NCBI GenBank assembly: GCA_022747635.1
Contig: JAKTNV010000618.1
Span: forward strand, 1 to 64,000
Length of the DNA: 64,000 nucleotides
Reading direction: 5' to 3'
Source: Hetaerina americana
Lineage: Eukaryota > Arthropoda > Insecta > Odonata > Calopterygidae
In this document: positions 52,601 through 64,000 of the stretch, one piece after another
How the letters are laid out: each line of letters begins with the position of its first letter
How positions within the stretch are numbered: position 1 is the first letter of the stretch
The notes under the pieces: generated by a model
The model's input: the letters and a program-made list of their open reading frames with translations, nothing else
What the model was told of the DNA's origin: nothing
The model's database searches: none
Made by a program: the position numbers and the translations under genes

Positions 52601-55600
52601 ACACCTCAAACATTCACTCTATAATGGAAGATTGTTGTTTTTCGCAATATTTTTTGAAATTTGGGCTCTTTTACTAACATTAACACTTGCGATGAGGCAT
52701 CTTTTATGCTCATTTCTTGTCTTTAATGATTAATTCTGGGTTTTATTTTGTTTATTTGATGAAAATGAACAACAATAAACACCATGGAAACATTTTTGTT
52801 TGATTTGTGTCGAGTGAGAATTTCACCTAGAACCCAAAGGGCACTTTTCATGGAAAAATGAGAAAATTTAAAATTTCTAAAAATGAAATAAATGCCTTCT
52901 ATACACCTCAAACATTCACTCTATAATTGAAGATTGTTGTTTTTCGCGATATTTTTTGAAATTTGGGCTCTTTTACTAACATTAACACTTGCGATGAGGC
53001 ATCTTTTATGCTCATTTCTTGTCTTTAATGATTAATTCTGGGTTTTATTTTGTTTATTTGATGAAAATGATCAACAATACACACCATGGAAACATTTTTG
53101 TTTAATTTGTGTCGTGTGAGAATTTCACCTAGAACCCAAAGGGGGGGGTATTGGCACTTTTCATGGAAAAATGAGAAAAATTAAAATTTCTAAAAATGAA
53201 ATAAATGCCTCCTATACACCTCAAACATTCACTCTATAATGGAAGATTTTTTGCGATATTTTTTGAAATTTGGGCTCTTTTACTAACATTAACACTTGCG
53301 ATGAGGCATCTTTTATGCTCATTTCTTGTCTTTAATGATTTATTCTGGGTTTTATTTTATTTATTTGATGAAAATGAACAACAATACACACCATGGAAAC
53401 ATTTTTGTTTGATATGTGTCGAGTGAGAATTTCACCTAGAACCCAAAGGGGGGGGTATTGGCACTTTTCATGGAAAAATGAGAAATATTAAAATTTCTAA
53501 AAATGAAATAAATGCCTTCTATACACCTCAAACATTCACTCTATAATTGAAGATTGTTGTTTTTCGCGATATTTTTTGAAATTTGGGCTCTTTTACTAAC
53601 ATTAACACTTGCGATGAGGCATCTTTTATGCTCATTTCTTGTCTTTAATGATTTATTCTGGGTTTTATTTTATTTATTTGATGAAATTGAACAACAATAC
53701 ACACCATGGAAACATTTTTGTTTGATTTGTGTCGAGTGAGAATTTTACCTAGAACCCAAAGGGGGGGGTATTGGCACTTTTCATGGAAAAATGAGAAATA
53801 TTAAAATTTCTAAAAATGAAATAAATGCCTTCTATACACCTCAAACATTCACTCTATAATTGAAGATTGTTGTTTTTCGCGATATTTTTTGAAATTTGGG
53901 CTCTTTTTCTAACATTAACACTTGCGATGAGGCATCTTTTATGCTCATTTCTTGTCCTTAATGATTTATTCTGGGTTTTATTTTATTTATTTGATGAAAA
54001 TGAACAACAATACACACCATGGAAACATTTTTGTTTGATTTGTGTCGAGTAAGAATTTCACCTAGAACCCAAAGGGGGGGGTATTGGCACTTTTCATGGA
54101 AAAATGAGAAAAATTATAATTTCTAAAAATGAAATAAATGCCTTCTATACACCTCAAACATTCACTCTATAATGGAAGATTGTTGTTTTTCGCAATATTT
54201 TTTGAAATTTGGGCTCTTTTACTAACATTAACACTTAAGATGAGGCATCTTTTATGCTCATTTCTTGTCTTTAATGATTAATTCTGGGTTTTATTTTGTT
54301 TATTTGATGAAAATGATCAACAATACACACCATGGAAACATTTTTGTTTGATTTGTGTCGTGTGAGAATTTCACCTAGAACCCAAAAGGGGGGGTATTGG
54401 CACTTTTCATGGAAAAATGTGAAAAATTAAAATTTCTAAAAATGAAATAAATGCCTTCTATACACCTCAAACATTCACTCTATTATGGAAGATTGTTGTT
54501 TTTCGCGATATTTTTTGAAATTTTGGCTCTTTTACTAACATTAACACTTGCGCTGAGGCATCTTTTATGCTCATTTCTTGTCTTTAATGATTTATTCTGG
54601 GTTTTATTTTATTTATTTGATGAAAATGAACAACAATACACACCATGGAAACATTTTTGTTTGATTTGTGTCGAGTGAGAATTTCACCTAGAACCCAAAG
54701 GGGGGGGGTATTGGCACTTTTCATGGAAAAATGAGAAAATTTAAAATTTCTAAAAATGAAATAAATGCCCTCTATACACCTCAAACATTCACTCTATAAT
54801 TGAAGATTGTTGTTTTTCGTAATATTTTTTGAAATTTTGGCTCTTTTACTAACATTAACACTTGCGATGAGGCATCTTTTATGCTCATTTCTTGTCTTGA
54901 ATGATTTATTCTGGGTTTTATTTTGTTTATTTGATGAAAATGAACAACAATAAACACCATGGAAACATTTTTGTTTGATTTTTGTAGAGTGAGAATTTCA
55001 CCTAGAACCCAAAGGGCACTTTTCATGGAAAAATGAGAAAAATTAAAATTTTTAAAAATGAAATAAATGCCTTCTATACACCTCAAACTTTCACTCTATA
55101 ATTGAAGATTGTTGTTTTTCGCGATATTTTTTGAAATTTGGGCTCTTTTTCTTACATTAACACTTGCGATGAGGCATCTTTTATGCTCATTTCTTGTCTT
55201 TAATGATTAATTCTGGGTTTTATTTTGTTTATTTGATGAAAATGATCAACAATACACACCATGGAAACATTTTTGTTTGATTTGTGTCGTGTGAGAATTT
55301 CACCTAGAACCCAAAGGGGGGGGTATTGGCACTTTTTATGGAAAAATGAGAAAAATTAAAATTTCTAAAAATGAAATAAATGCCTCCTATACACCTCAAA
55401 CATTCACTCTATAATGGAAGATTTTTTGCGATATTTTTTGAAATTTGGGCTCTTTTACTAACATTACCACTTGCGATGAGGCATCTTTTATGCTCATTTC
55501 TTGTCTTTAATGATTTATTCTGCGTTTTATTTTATTTATTTGATGAAAATGAACAACAATACACACCATGGAAACATTTTTGTTTGATTTGTGTCGAGTG

Positions 55601-58600
55601 AGAATTTCACCTAGAACCCAAAGGGGGGGGTATTGGCACTTTTCATGGAAAAATGAGAAATATTAAAATTTCTAAAAATGAAATAAATGCCTTCTATACA
55701 CCTCAAACATTCACTCTATAATGGAAGATGGTTTTTTTCGCAATATTTTTTGAAATTTGGGCTCTTTTACTAACATTAACACTTGCGATGAGGCATCTTT
55801 TATGCTCATTTCTTGTCTTTGATGATTTATTCTGGGTTTTATTTTATTTATTTGATGAAATTGAACAACAATACACACCATGGAAACATTTTTGTTTGAT
55901 TTGTGTCGAGTGAGAATTTTACCTAGAACCCAAAGGGGGGGGTATTGGCACTTTTCATGGAAAAATGAGAAATATTAAAATTTCTAAAAATGAAATAAAT
56001 GCCTTCTATACACCTCAAACATTCACTCTATAATTGAAGATTGTTGTTTTTCGCGATATTTTTTGAAATTTGGGCTCTTTTTCTAACATTAACACTTGCG
56101 ATGAGGCATCTTTTATGCTCATTTCTTGTCCTTAATGATTTATTCTGGGTTTTATTTTATTTATTTGATGAAAATGAACAACAATACACACCATGGAAAC
56201 ATATTTGTTTGATTTGTGTCGAGTGAGAATTTCACCTAGAACCCAAAGGGGGGGGTATTGGCACTTTTCATGGAAAAATGAGAAAAATTATAATTTCTAA
56301 AAATGAAATAAATGCCTTCTATACACCTCAAACATTCACTCTATAATGGAAGATTGTTGTTTTTCGCGATATTTTTTGAAATTTTGGCTCTTTTACTAAC
56401 ATTAACACTTGCGCTGAGGCATCTTTTATGCTCATTTCTTGTCTTTAATGATTTATTCTGGGTTTTATTTTATTTATTTGATGAAAATGAACAACAATAC
56501 ACACCATGGAAACATTTTTGTTTGATTTGTGTCGAGTGAGAATTTCACCTAGAACCCAAAGGGGGGTATTGGCACTTTTCATGGAAAAATGAGAAAATTT
56601 AAAATTTCTAAAAATGAAATAAATGCCCTCTATACACCTCAAACATTCACTCTATAATTGAAGATTGTTGTTTTTCGTAATATTTTTTGAAATTTGGGCT
56701 CTTTTACTAACATTAACACTTGCGATGAGGCATCTTTTATGCTCATTTCTTGTCTTGAATGATTTATTCTGGGTTTTATTTTGTTTATTTGATGAAAATG
56801 AACAACAATAAACACCATGGAAACATTTTTGTTTGATTTGTGTCGAGTGAGAATTTCACCTAGAACCCAAAGGGGGGGGTATTGGCACTTTTCATGGAAA
56901 AATGAGAAAAATTATTATTTCTAAAAATGAAATAAATGCCTTCTATACACCTCAAACATTCACTCTATAATGGATGATTGTTGTTTTTCGCAATATTTTT
57001 TGAAATTTGGGCTCTTTTGCTAACATTAACACTTGCGATGAGGCATCTTTTATGCTCATTTCTTGTCTTTAATGATTAATTCTGGGTTTTATTTTGTTTA
57101 TTTGATGAAAATGATCAACAATACACACCATGGAAACATTTTTGTTTGATTTGTGTCGTGTGAGAATTTCACCTAGAACCCAAAGGGGGGGGTATTGGCA
57201 CTTTTCATGGAAAAATGAGAAAAATTAAAATTTCTAAAAATGAAATAAATGCCTCCTATACACCTCAAACATTCACTCTATAATGGAAGATTGTAGTTTT
57301 TTGCGATATTTTTTGAAATTTGGGCTCTTTTACTAACATTAACACTTGCGATGAGGCATCTTTTATGCTCATTTCTTGTCTTTAATGATTTATTCTGATT
57401 TTTATTTTATTTATTTAATGAAATTGAAAACAATACACACCATGGAAACATTTTTGTTTGATTTGTGTCGAGTGAGAATTTCACCTAGAACCCAAAGGGG
57501 GGGGTATTGGCACTTTTCATGGAAAAATGAGAAATATTAAAATTTCTAAAAATGAAATAAATGCCTTCTATACACCTCAAACATTCACTCTATAATTGAA
57601 GATTGTTGTTTTTCGCGATATTTTTTGAAATTTGGGCTCTTTTTCTAACATAAACACTTGCGATGAGGCATCTTTTATGCTCATTTCTTGTCCTTAATGA
57701 TTTATTCTGGGTTTTATTTTATTTATTTGATGAAAATGAACAACAATACACACCATGGAAACATTTTTGTTTGATTTGTGTCGAGTGAGAATTTCACCTA
57801 GAACCCAAAGGGGGGGTGTATTGGCACTTTTCATGGAAAAATGAGAAATATTAAAATTTCTAAAAATGAAATAAATGCCTTCTATACACCTCAAACATTC
57901 ACTCTATAATTGAAGATTGTTGTTTTTCGCGATATTTTTTGAAATTTGGGCTCTTTTTCTAACATTAACACTTGCGATGAGGCATCTTTTATGCTCATTT
58001 CTTGTCCTTAATGATTTATTCTGGGTTTTATTTTATTTATTTGATGAAAATGAACAACAATACACACCATGGAAACATTTTTGTTTGATTTGTGTCGAGT
58101 GAGAATTTCACCTAGAACCCAAAGGGGGGGGTATTGGCACTTTTCATGGAAAAATGAGAAAAATTATAATTTCTAAAAATGAAATAAATGCCTTCTATAC
58201 ACCTCAAACATTCACTCTATAATGGAAGATTGTTGTTTTTCGCAATATTTTTTGAAATTTGGGCTCTTTTACTAACATTAACACTTGCGATGAGGCATCT
58301 TTTATGCTCATTTCTTGTCTATAATGATTAATTCTGGGTTTTATTTTGTTTATTTGATGAAAATGATCAACAATACACACCATGGACACATTTTTGTTTG
58401 ATTTGTGTCGTGTGAGAATTTCACCTAGAACCCAAAAGGGGGGGTATTGGCACTTTTCATGGAAAAATGTGAAAAATTAAAATTTCTAAAAATGAAATAA
58501 ATGCCTTCTATACACCTCAAACATTCACTCTATTATGGAAGATTGTTGTTTTTCGCGATATTTTTTGAAATTTTGGCTCTTTTACTAACATTAACACTTG

Positions 58601-59239
58601 CGCTGAGGCATCTTTTATGCTCATTTCTTGTCTTTAATGATTTATTCTGGGTTTTATTTTATTTATTTGATGAAAATGAACAACAATACACACCATGGAA
58701 ACATTTTTGTTTGATTTGTGTCGAGTGAGAATTTCACCTAGAACCCAAAGGGGGGGGGTATTGGCACTTTTCATGGAAAAATGAGAAAATTTAAAATTTC
58801 TAAAAATGAAATAAATGCCCTCTATACACCTCAAACATTCACTCTATAATTGAAGATTGTTGTTTTTCGTAATATTTTTTGAAATTTGGGCTCTTTTACT
58901 AACATTAACACTTGCGATGAGGCATCTTTTATGCTCATTTCTTGTCTTGAATGATTTATTCTGGGTTTTATTTTGTTTATTTGATGAAAATGAACAACAA
59001 TAAACACCATGGAAACATTTTTGTTTGATTTGTGTCGAGTGAGAATTTCACCTAGAACCCAAAGGGCACTTTTCATGGAAAAATGAGAAAATTTAAAATT
59101 TCTAAAAATGAAATAAATGCCTTCTATACACGTCAAACTTTCACTCTATAATTGAAGATTGTTGTTTTTCGCGATATTTTTTGAAATTTGGGCTCTTTTA
59201 CTAACATTAACACTTGCGATGACGCATCTTTTATGCTCA

Positions 59240-59420
59240 TTTCTTGTCTTTAATAATTAATTCTGGGTTTTATTTTTTTTATATGATGAAAATGAACAAC
59301 AATACACACCATGGAAACATTTTTGTTTGATTTATGTCGAGTGAGAATTTCACCTAGAACCCAAAGGGGGGGGTATTGGCACATTTCATGGAAAAATGAG
59401 AAAAATTATAATTTCTAAAA
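59240..59420 (+). repeat. Empty-site paralogue of the insertion locus
   Basis: This monomer shares rare variants with the left flank of the island: CTTTAATAATTAATTCTGGG, a T8-ATATGATG run (59,273-59,287; compare 47,439-47,452), and GGCACATTTC rather than GGCACTTTTC. It continues without interruption into ATGGAAAAATGAGAAAAATTATAATTTC, which matches the island's right flank. It therefore shows the pre-insertion sequence. The same T/ATATGATG variant also occurs near 29,830 beside inverted segment 1. Confidence 0.75.
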
Positions 59421-62400
59421 ATGAAATAAATGCCTTCTATACACCTCAAACATTCACTCTATAATGGAAGATTGTTGTTTTTCGCAATATTTTTTGAAAT
59501 TTGGGCTCTTTTACTAACATTAACACTTGCGATGAGGCATCTTTTATGCTCATTTCTTGTCTTTAATGATTAATTCTGGGTTTTATTTTATTTATTTGAT
59601 GAAAATGAACAACAATACACACCATGGAAACATTTTTGTTTGATTTGTGTCGAGGGAGAATTTCACCCAGAACCCAAAGGGGGGGGGTATTGGCACATTT
59701 CATGGAAAAACGAGAAAAATTATAATTTCTAAAAATTGAAATAAATGCCTTCTATACACCTCAAACATTCACTCTATAATGGAAGATTGTTGTTTTTCGC
59801 AATATTTTTTGAAATTTGGGCTCTTTTACTAACATTAACACTTGCGATGAGGCATCTTTTATGCTCATTTCTTGTCTTTAATGATTTATTCTGGGTTTTA
59901 TTTTATTTATTTGATGAAAATGAACAACAATACACACCATGGAAACATTTTTGTTTGATTTGTGTCGAGTGAGAATTTCACCTAGAACCCAAAGGGGGGG
60001 GTATTGGCACATTTCATGGAAAAATGAGAAAAATTAAAATTTCTAAAAATGAAATAAATGCCTTCTATACACCTCAAACATTCACTCTATAATGGAAGAT
60101 TGTTGTTTTTCGCAATATTTTTTGAAATTTGGGCTCTTTTACTAACATTAACACTTGCGATGAGGCATCTTTTATGCTCATTTCTTGTCTTTAATGATTA
60201 ATTCTGGGTTTTATTTTGTTTATTTGATGAAAATGAACAACAATAAACACCATGGAAACATTTTTGTTTGATTTGTGTCGAGTGAGAATTTCACCTAGAA
60301 CCCAAAGGGCACTTTTCATGGAAAAATGAGAAAATTTAAAATTTCTAAAAATGAAATAAATGCCTTCTATACACCTCAAACATTCACTCTATAATTGAAG
60401 ATTGTTGTTTTTCGCGATATTTTTTGAAATTTGGGCTCTTTTACTAACATTAACACTTGCGATGAGGCATCTTTTATGCTCATTTCTTGTCTTTAATGAT
60501 TAATTCTGGGTTTTATTTTGTTTATTTGATGAAAATGATCAACAATACACACCATGGAAACATTTTTGTTTAATTTGTGTCGTGTGAGAATTTCACCTAG
60601 AACCCAAAGGGGGGGGTATTGGCACTTTTCATGGAAAAATGAGAAAAATTAAAATTTCTAAAAATGAAATAAATGCCTCCTATACACCTCAAACATTCAC
60701 TCTATAATGGAAGATTTTTTGCGATATTTTTTGAAATTTGGGCTCTTTTACTAACATTAACACTTGCGATGAGGCATCTTTTATGCTCATTTCTTGTCTT
60801 TAATGATTTATTCTGGGTTTTATTTTATTTATTTGATGAAAATGAACAACAATACACACCATGGAAACATTTTTGTTTGATTTGTGTCGAGTGAGAATTT
60901 CACCTAGAACCCAAAGGGGGGGGTATTGGCACTTTTCATGGAAAAATGAGAAATATTAAAATTTCTAAAAATGAAATAAATGCCTTCTATACACCTCAAA
61001 CATTCACTCTATAATTGAAGATTGTTGTTTTTCGCGATATTTTTTGAAATTTGGGCTCTTTTACTAACATTAACACTTGCGATGAGGCATCTTTTATGCT
61101 CATTTCTTGTCTTTAATGATTTATTCTGGGTTTTATTTTATTTATTTGATGAAATTGAACAACAATACACACCATGGAAACATTTTTGTTTGATTTGTGT
61201 CGAGTGAGAATTTCACCTAGAACCCAAAGGGGGGGGTATTGGCACTTTTCATGGAAAAATGAGAAATATTAAAATTTCTAAAAATGAAATAAATGCCTTC
61301 TATACACCTCAAACATTCACTCTATAATGGAAGATTGTTGTTTTTCGCAATATTTTTTGAAATTTGGGCTCTTTTACTAACATTAACACTTGCGATGAGG
61401 CATCTTTTATGCTCATTTCTTGTCTTTAATGATTAATTCTGGGTTTTATTTTGTTTATTTGATGAAAATGATCAACAATACACACCATGGAAACATTTTT
61501 GTTTGATTTGTGTCGAGTGAGAATTTCACCTAGAACCCAAAGGGGGGGTATTGGCACTTTTCATGGAAAAATGAGAAATATTAAAATTTCTAAAAATGAA
61601 ATAAATGCCTTCTATACACCTCAAACATTCACTCTATAATTGAAGATTGTTGTTTTTCGCGATATTTTTTGAAATTTGGGCTCTTTTACTAACATTAACA
61701 CTTGCGATGAGGCATCTTTTATGCTCATTTCTTGTCTTTAATGATTTATTCTGGGTTTTATTTTATTTATTTGATGAAAATGAACAACAATACACACCAT
61801 GGAAACATTTTTGTTTGATTTGTGTCGAGTGAGAATTTCACCTAGAACCCAAAGGGGGGGGTATTGGCACTTTTCATGGAAAAATGAGAAAAACTATAAT
61901 TTCTAAAAATGAAATAAATGCCTTCTATACACCTCAAAAATTCACTCTATAACGGAAGATTGTTGTTTTTCGCAATATTTTTTGAAATTTGGGCTCTTTT
62001 ACTAACATTAACACTTGTGATGAGGCATCTTTTATGCTCATTTCTTGTCTTTAATGATTAATTCTGGGTTTTATTTTATTTATTTGATGAAAATGATCAA
62101 CAATACACACCATGGAAACATTTTTGTTTGATTTGTGTCGTGTGAGAATTTCACCTAGAACCCAAAGGGGGGGGTATTGGGACATTTCATGGAAAAATGT
62201 GAAAAATTAAAATTTCTAAAAATGAAATAAATGCCTTCTATACACCTCAAACATTCACTCTATTATGGAAGATTGTTGTTTTTCGCGATATTTTTTGAAA
62301 TTTTGGCTCTTTTACTAACATTAACACTTGCGCTGAGGCATCTTTTATGCTCATTTCTTGTCTTTAATGATTTATTCTGGGTTTTATTTTATTTATTTGA

Positions 62401-64000
62401 TGAAAATGAACAACAATACACACCATGGAAACATTATTGTTTGATTTGTGTCGAGTGAGAATTTCACCTAGAACCCAAAGGGGGGGGGTATTGGCACTTT
62501 TCATGGAAAAATGAGAAAATTTATAATTTCTAAAAATGAAATAAATGCCCTCTATACACCTCAAACATTCACTGTATAATTGAAGATTGTTGTTTTTCGT
62601 AATATTTTTTGAAATTTGGGCTCTTTTACTAACATTAACACTTGCGATGAGGCATCTTTTATGCTCATTTCTTGTCTTGAATGATTTATTCTGGGTTTTA
62701 TTTTGTTTATTTGATGAAAATGAACAACAATAAACACCATGGAAACATTTTTGTTTGATTTGTGTCGAGTGAGAATTTCACCTAGAACCCAAAGGGCACT
62801 TTTCATGGAAAAATGAGAAAATTTAAAATTTCTAAAAATGAAATAAATGCCTTCTATACACCTCAAACATTCACTCTATAATTGAAGATTGTTGTTTTTC
62901 GCAATATTTTTTTAAATTTGGGCTCTTTTACTAACATTAACACTTGCGATGAGGCATCTTTTATGCTCATTTCTTGTCTTTAATGATTAATTCTGGGTTT
63001 TATTTTGTTTATTTGATGAAAATGATCAACAATACACACCATGGAAACATTTTTGTTTGATTTGTGTCGTGTGAGAATTTCACCTAGAACCCAAAGGGGG
63101 GGGTATTAGCACTTTTCATGGAAAAATGAGAAAAATTAAAATTTCTAAAAATGAAATAAATGCCTCCTATACACCTCAAACATTCACTCTATAATGGAAG
63201 ATTGTAGTTTTTTGCGATATTTTTTGAAATTTGGGCTCTTTTACTAACATTAACACTTGCGATGAGGCATCTTTTATGCTCATTTCTTGTCTTTAATGAT
63301 TTATTCTGATTTTTATTTTATTTATTTAATGAAATTGAACAACAATACACACCATGGAAACATTTTTGTTTGATTTGTGTCGAGTGAGAATTTCACCTAG
63401 AACCCAAAGGGGGGGGTATTGGCACTTTTCATGGAAAAATGAGAAATATTAAAATTTCTAAAAATGAAATAAATGCCTTCTATACACCTCAAACATTCAC
63501 TCTATAATTGAAGATTGTTGTTTTTCGCGATATTTTTTGAAATTTGGGCTCTTTTTACTAACATTAACACTTACGATGAGGCATCTTTTATGCTCATTTC
63601 TTGTCTTTAATGATTTATTCTGGGTTTTATTTTATTTATTTGATGAAAATGAACAACAATACACACCATGGAAACATTTTTGTTTGATTTGTGTCGAGTG
63701 AGAATTTCACCCAGAACCCAAAGGGGGGGGTATTGGCACATTTCATGGAAAAATGAGAAAAATTATAATTTCTAAAAATGAAATAAATGCCTTCTATACA
63801 CCTCAAACATTCACTCTATAATGGAAGATTGTTGTTTTTCGCAATATTTTTTGAAATTTGGGCTCTTTTACTAACATTAACACTTGCGATGAGGCATCTT
63901 TTATGCTCATTTCTTGTCTTTAATGATTAATTTTGGGTTTTATTTTGTTTATTTGATGAAAATGAACAACAATACACACCATGGAAACATTTTTGTTTGA

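Larger units (their letters stand above)
49167..64000 (+). repeat. Tandem satellite array, right arm
   Basis: The same satellite resumes with TGGAAAAATGAG directly after the non-repeat island and continues to the window end. Phase and orientation match the left arm, so the two arms are one array split by an insertion. Variants typical of this arm are CTATTATGG (near 51,410, 54,480, 58,530, 62,260), CGCTGAGGCAT, and a shortened GGAAGATTTTTTGCG. The AATT-insert subfamily of the left 34 kb was not seen here by eye. Confidence 0.97.
49200..64000 (+). repeat. Right-domain higher-order repeats
   Basis: A block at about 49.3-50.1 kb recurs at 52.7-53.5 kb (offset 3,382 bp) and at 60.2-61.0 kb (offset 7,468 bp from the second). 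The CTATTATGG / CGCTGAGGC pair recurs at about 51.4, 54.5, 58.5 and 62.2 kb (offsets 3,069, 4,050 and 3,730 bp). About 45.8-47.3 kb, just left of the island, recurs at about 54.8-56.6 kb (offsets 9,017-9,341 bp), so these duplications cross the island position. Confidence 0.82.

Noticed and set aside
1..64000. CRISPR array
   Set aside because: The repeats are about 300 bp, contiguous, with no short repeat and unique spacer pattern and no cas genes.

Overview
The window is almost entirely one tandem satellite DNA array. About 62.4 kb of the 64 kb is an AT-rich repeat with a basic unit near 313 bp (roughly 200 copies, all essentially on the same strand). A single 1.6-kb stretch of unrelated, more complex sequence (about 47,553-49,166) interrupts it. 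There is no operon structure, tRNA, rRNA, CRISPR array or bacterial-type gene order. Long higher-order satellite plus a captured viral fragment suggests nuclear DNA of a eukaryote, probably pericentromeric or other heterochromatin. The species cannot be named from this sequence; an invertebrate is plausible only because such integrated viruses are often described there.

Satellite layout. Monomers come in three length classes: about 313 bp (with a poly-G tract of usually 7-9 and up to 19 G), about 300 bp (the G tract and the following TATTG are deleted, leaving AAAGGGCAC), and about 330 bp (an AATT-repeat insert flanked by a duplicated GATTGTT). Variant monomers recur in fixed order, giving higher-order duplications with offsets near 0.93, 1.56, 2.18, 3.07, 3.38, 3.45, 4.39, 4.70 and 9.3 kb. 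Roughly 1-34.7 kb carries the AATT-insert and TGCAT/poly-T variants. About 34.7-45 kb carries a 'GTATTGAAAC' variant. About 45-64 kb carries 'CTATTATGG', 'CGCTGAGGC' and 'GGAAGATTTTTTGCG' variants. The first boundary is marked by a rearranged zone (29.7-34.7 kb) holding two short inverted segments and one truncated monomer.

The island. From 47,553 to 49,166 lies what looks like a degraded endogenous piece of a CRESS-DNA (circovirus-like) virus. It holds a Rep superfamily-3 helicase domain without its N-terminal nuclease domain, a same-strand overlapping arginine-rich capsid-like frame broken by a frameshift near its 3' end, and a short unidentified frame that runs into the satellite. The insertion sits at the centre of a small TTTC-A-TGGAAA palindrome of the monomer. 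An uninterrupted paralogous monomer at about 59,240-59,420 looks like the empty site, so the insertion appears younger than the local satellite duplication. Small hydrophobic open frames recur in nearly every monomer on both strands; I regard them as by-products of the repeat and do not annotate them as genes.
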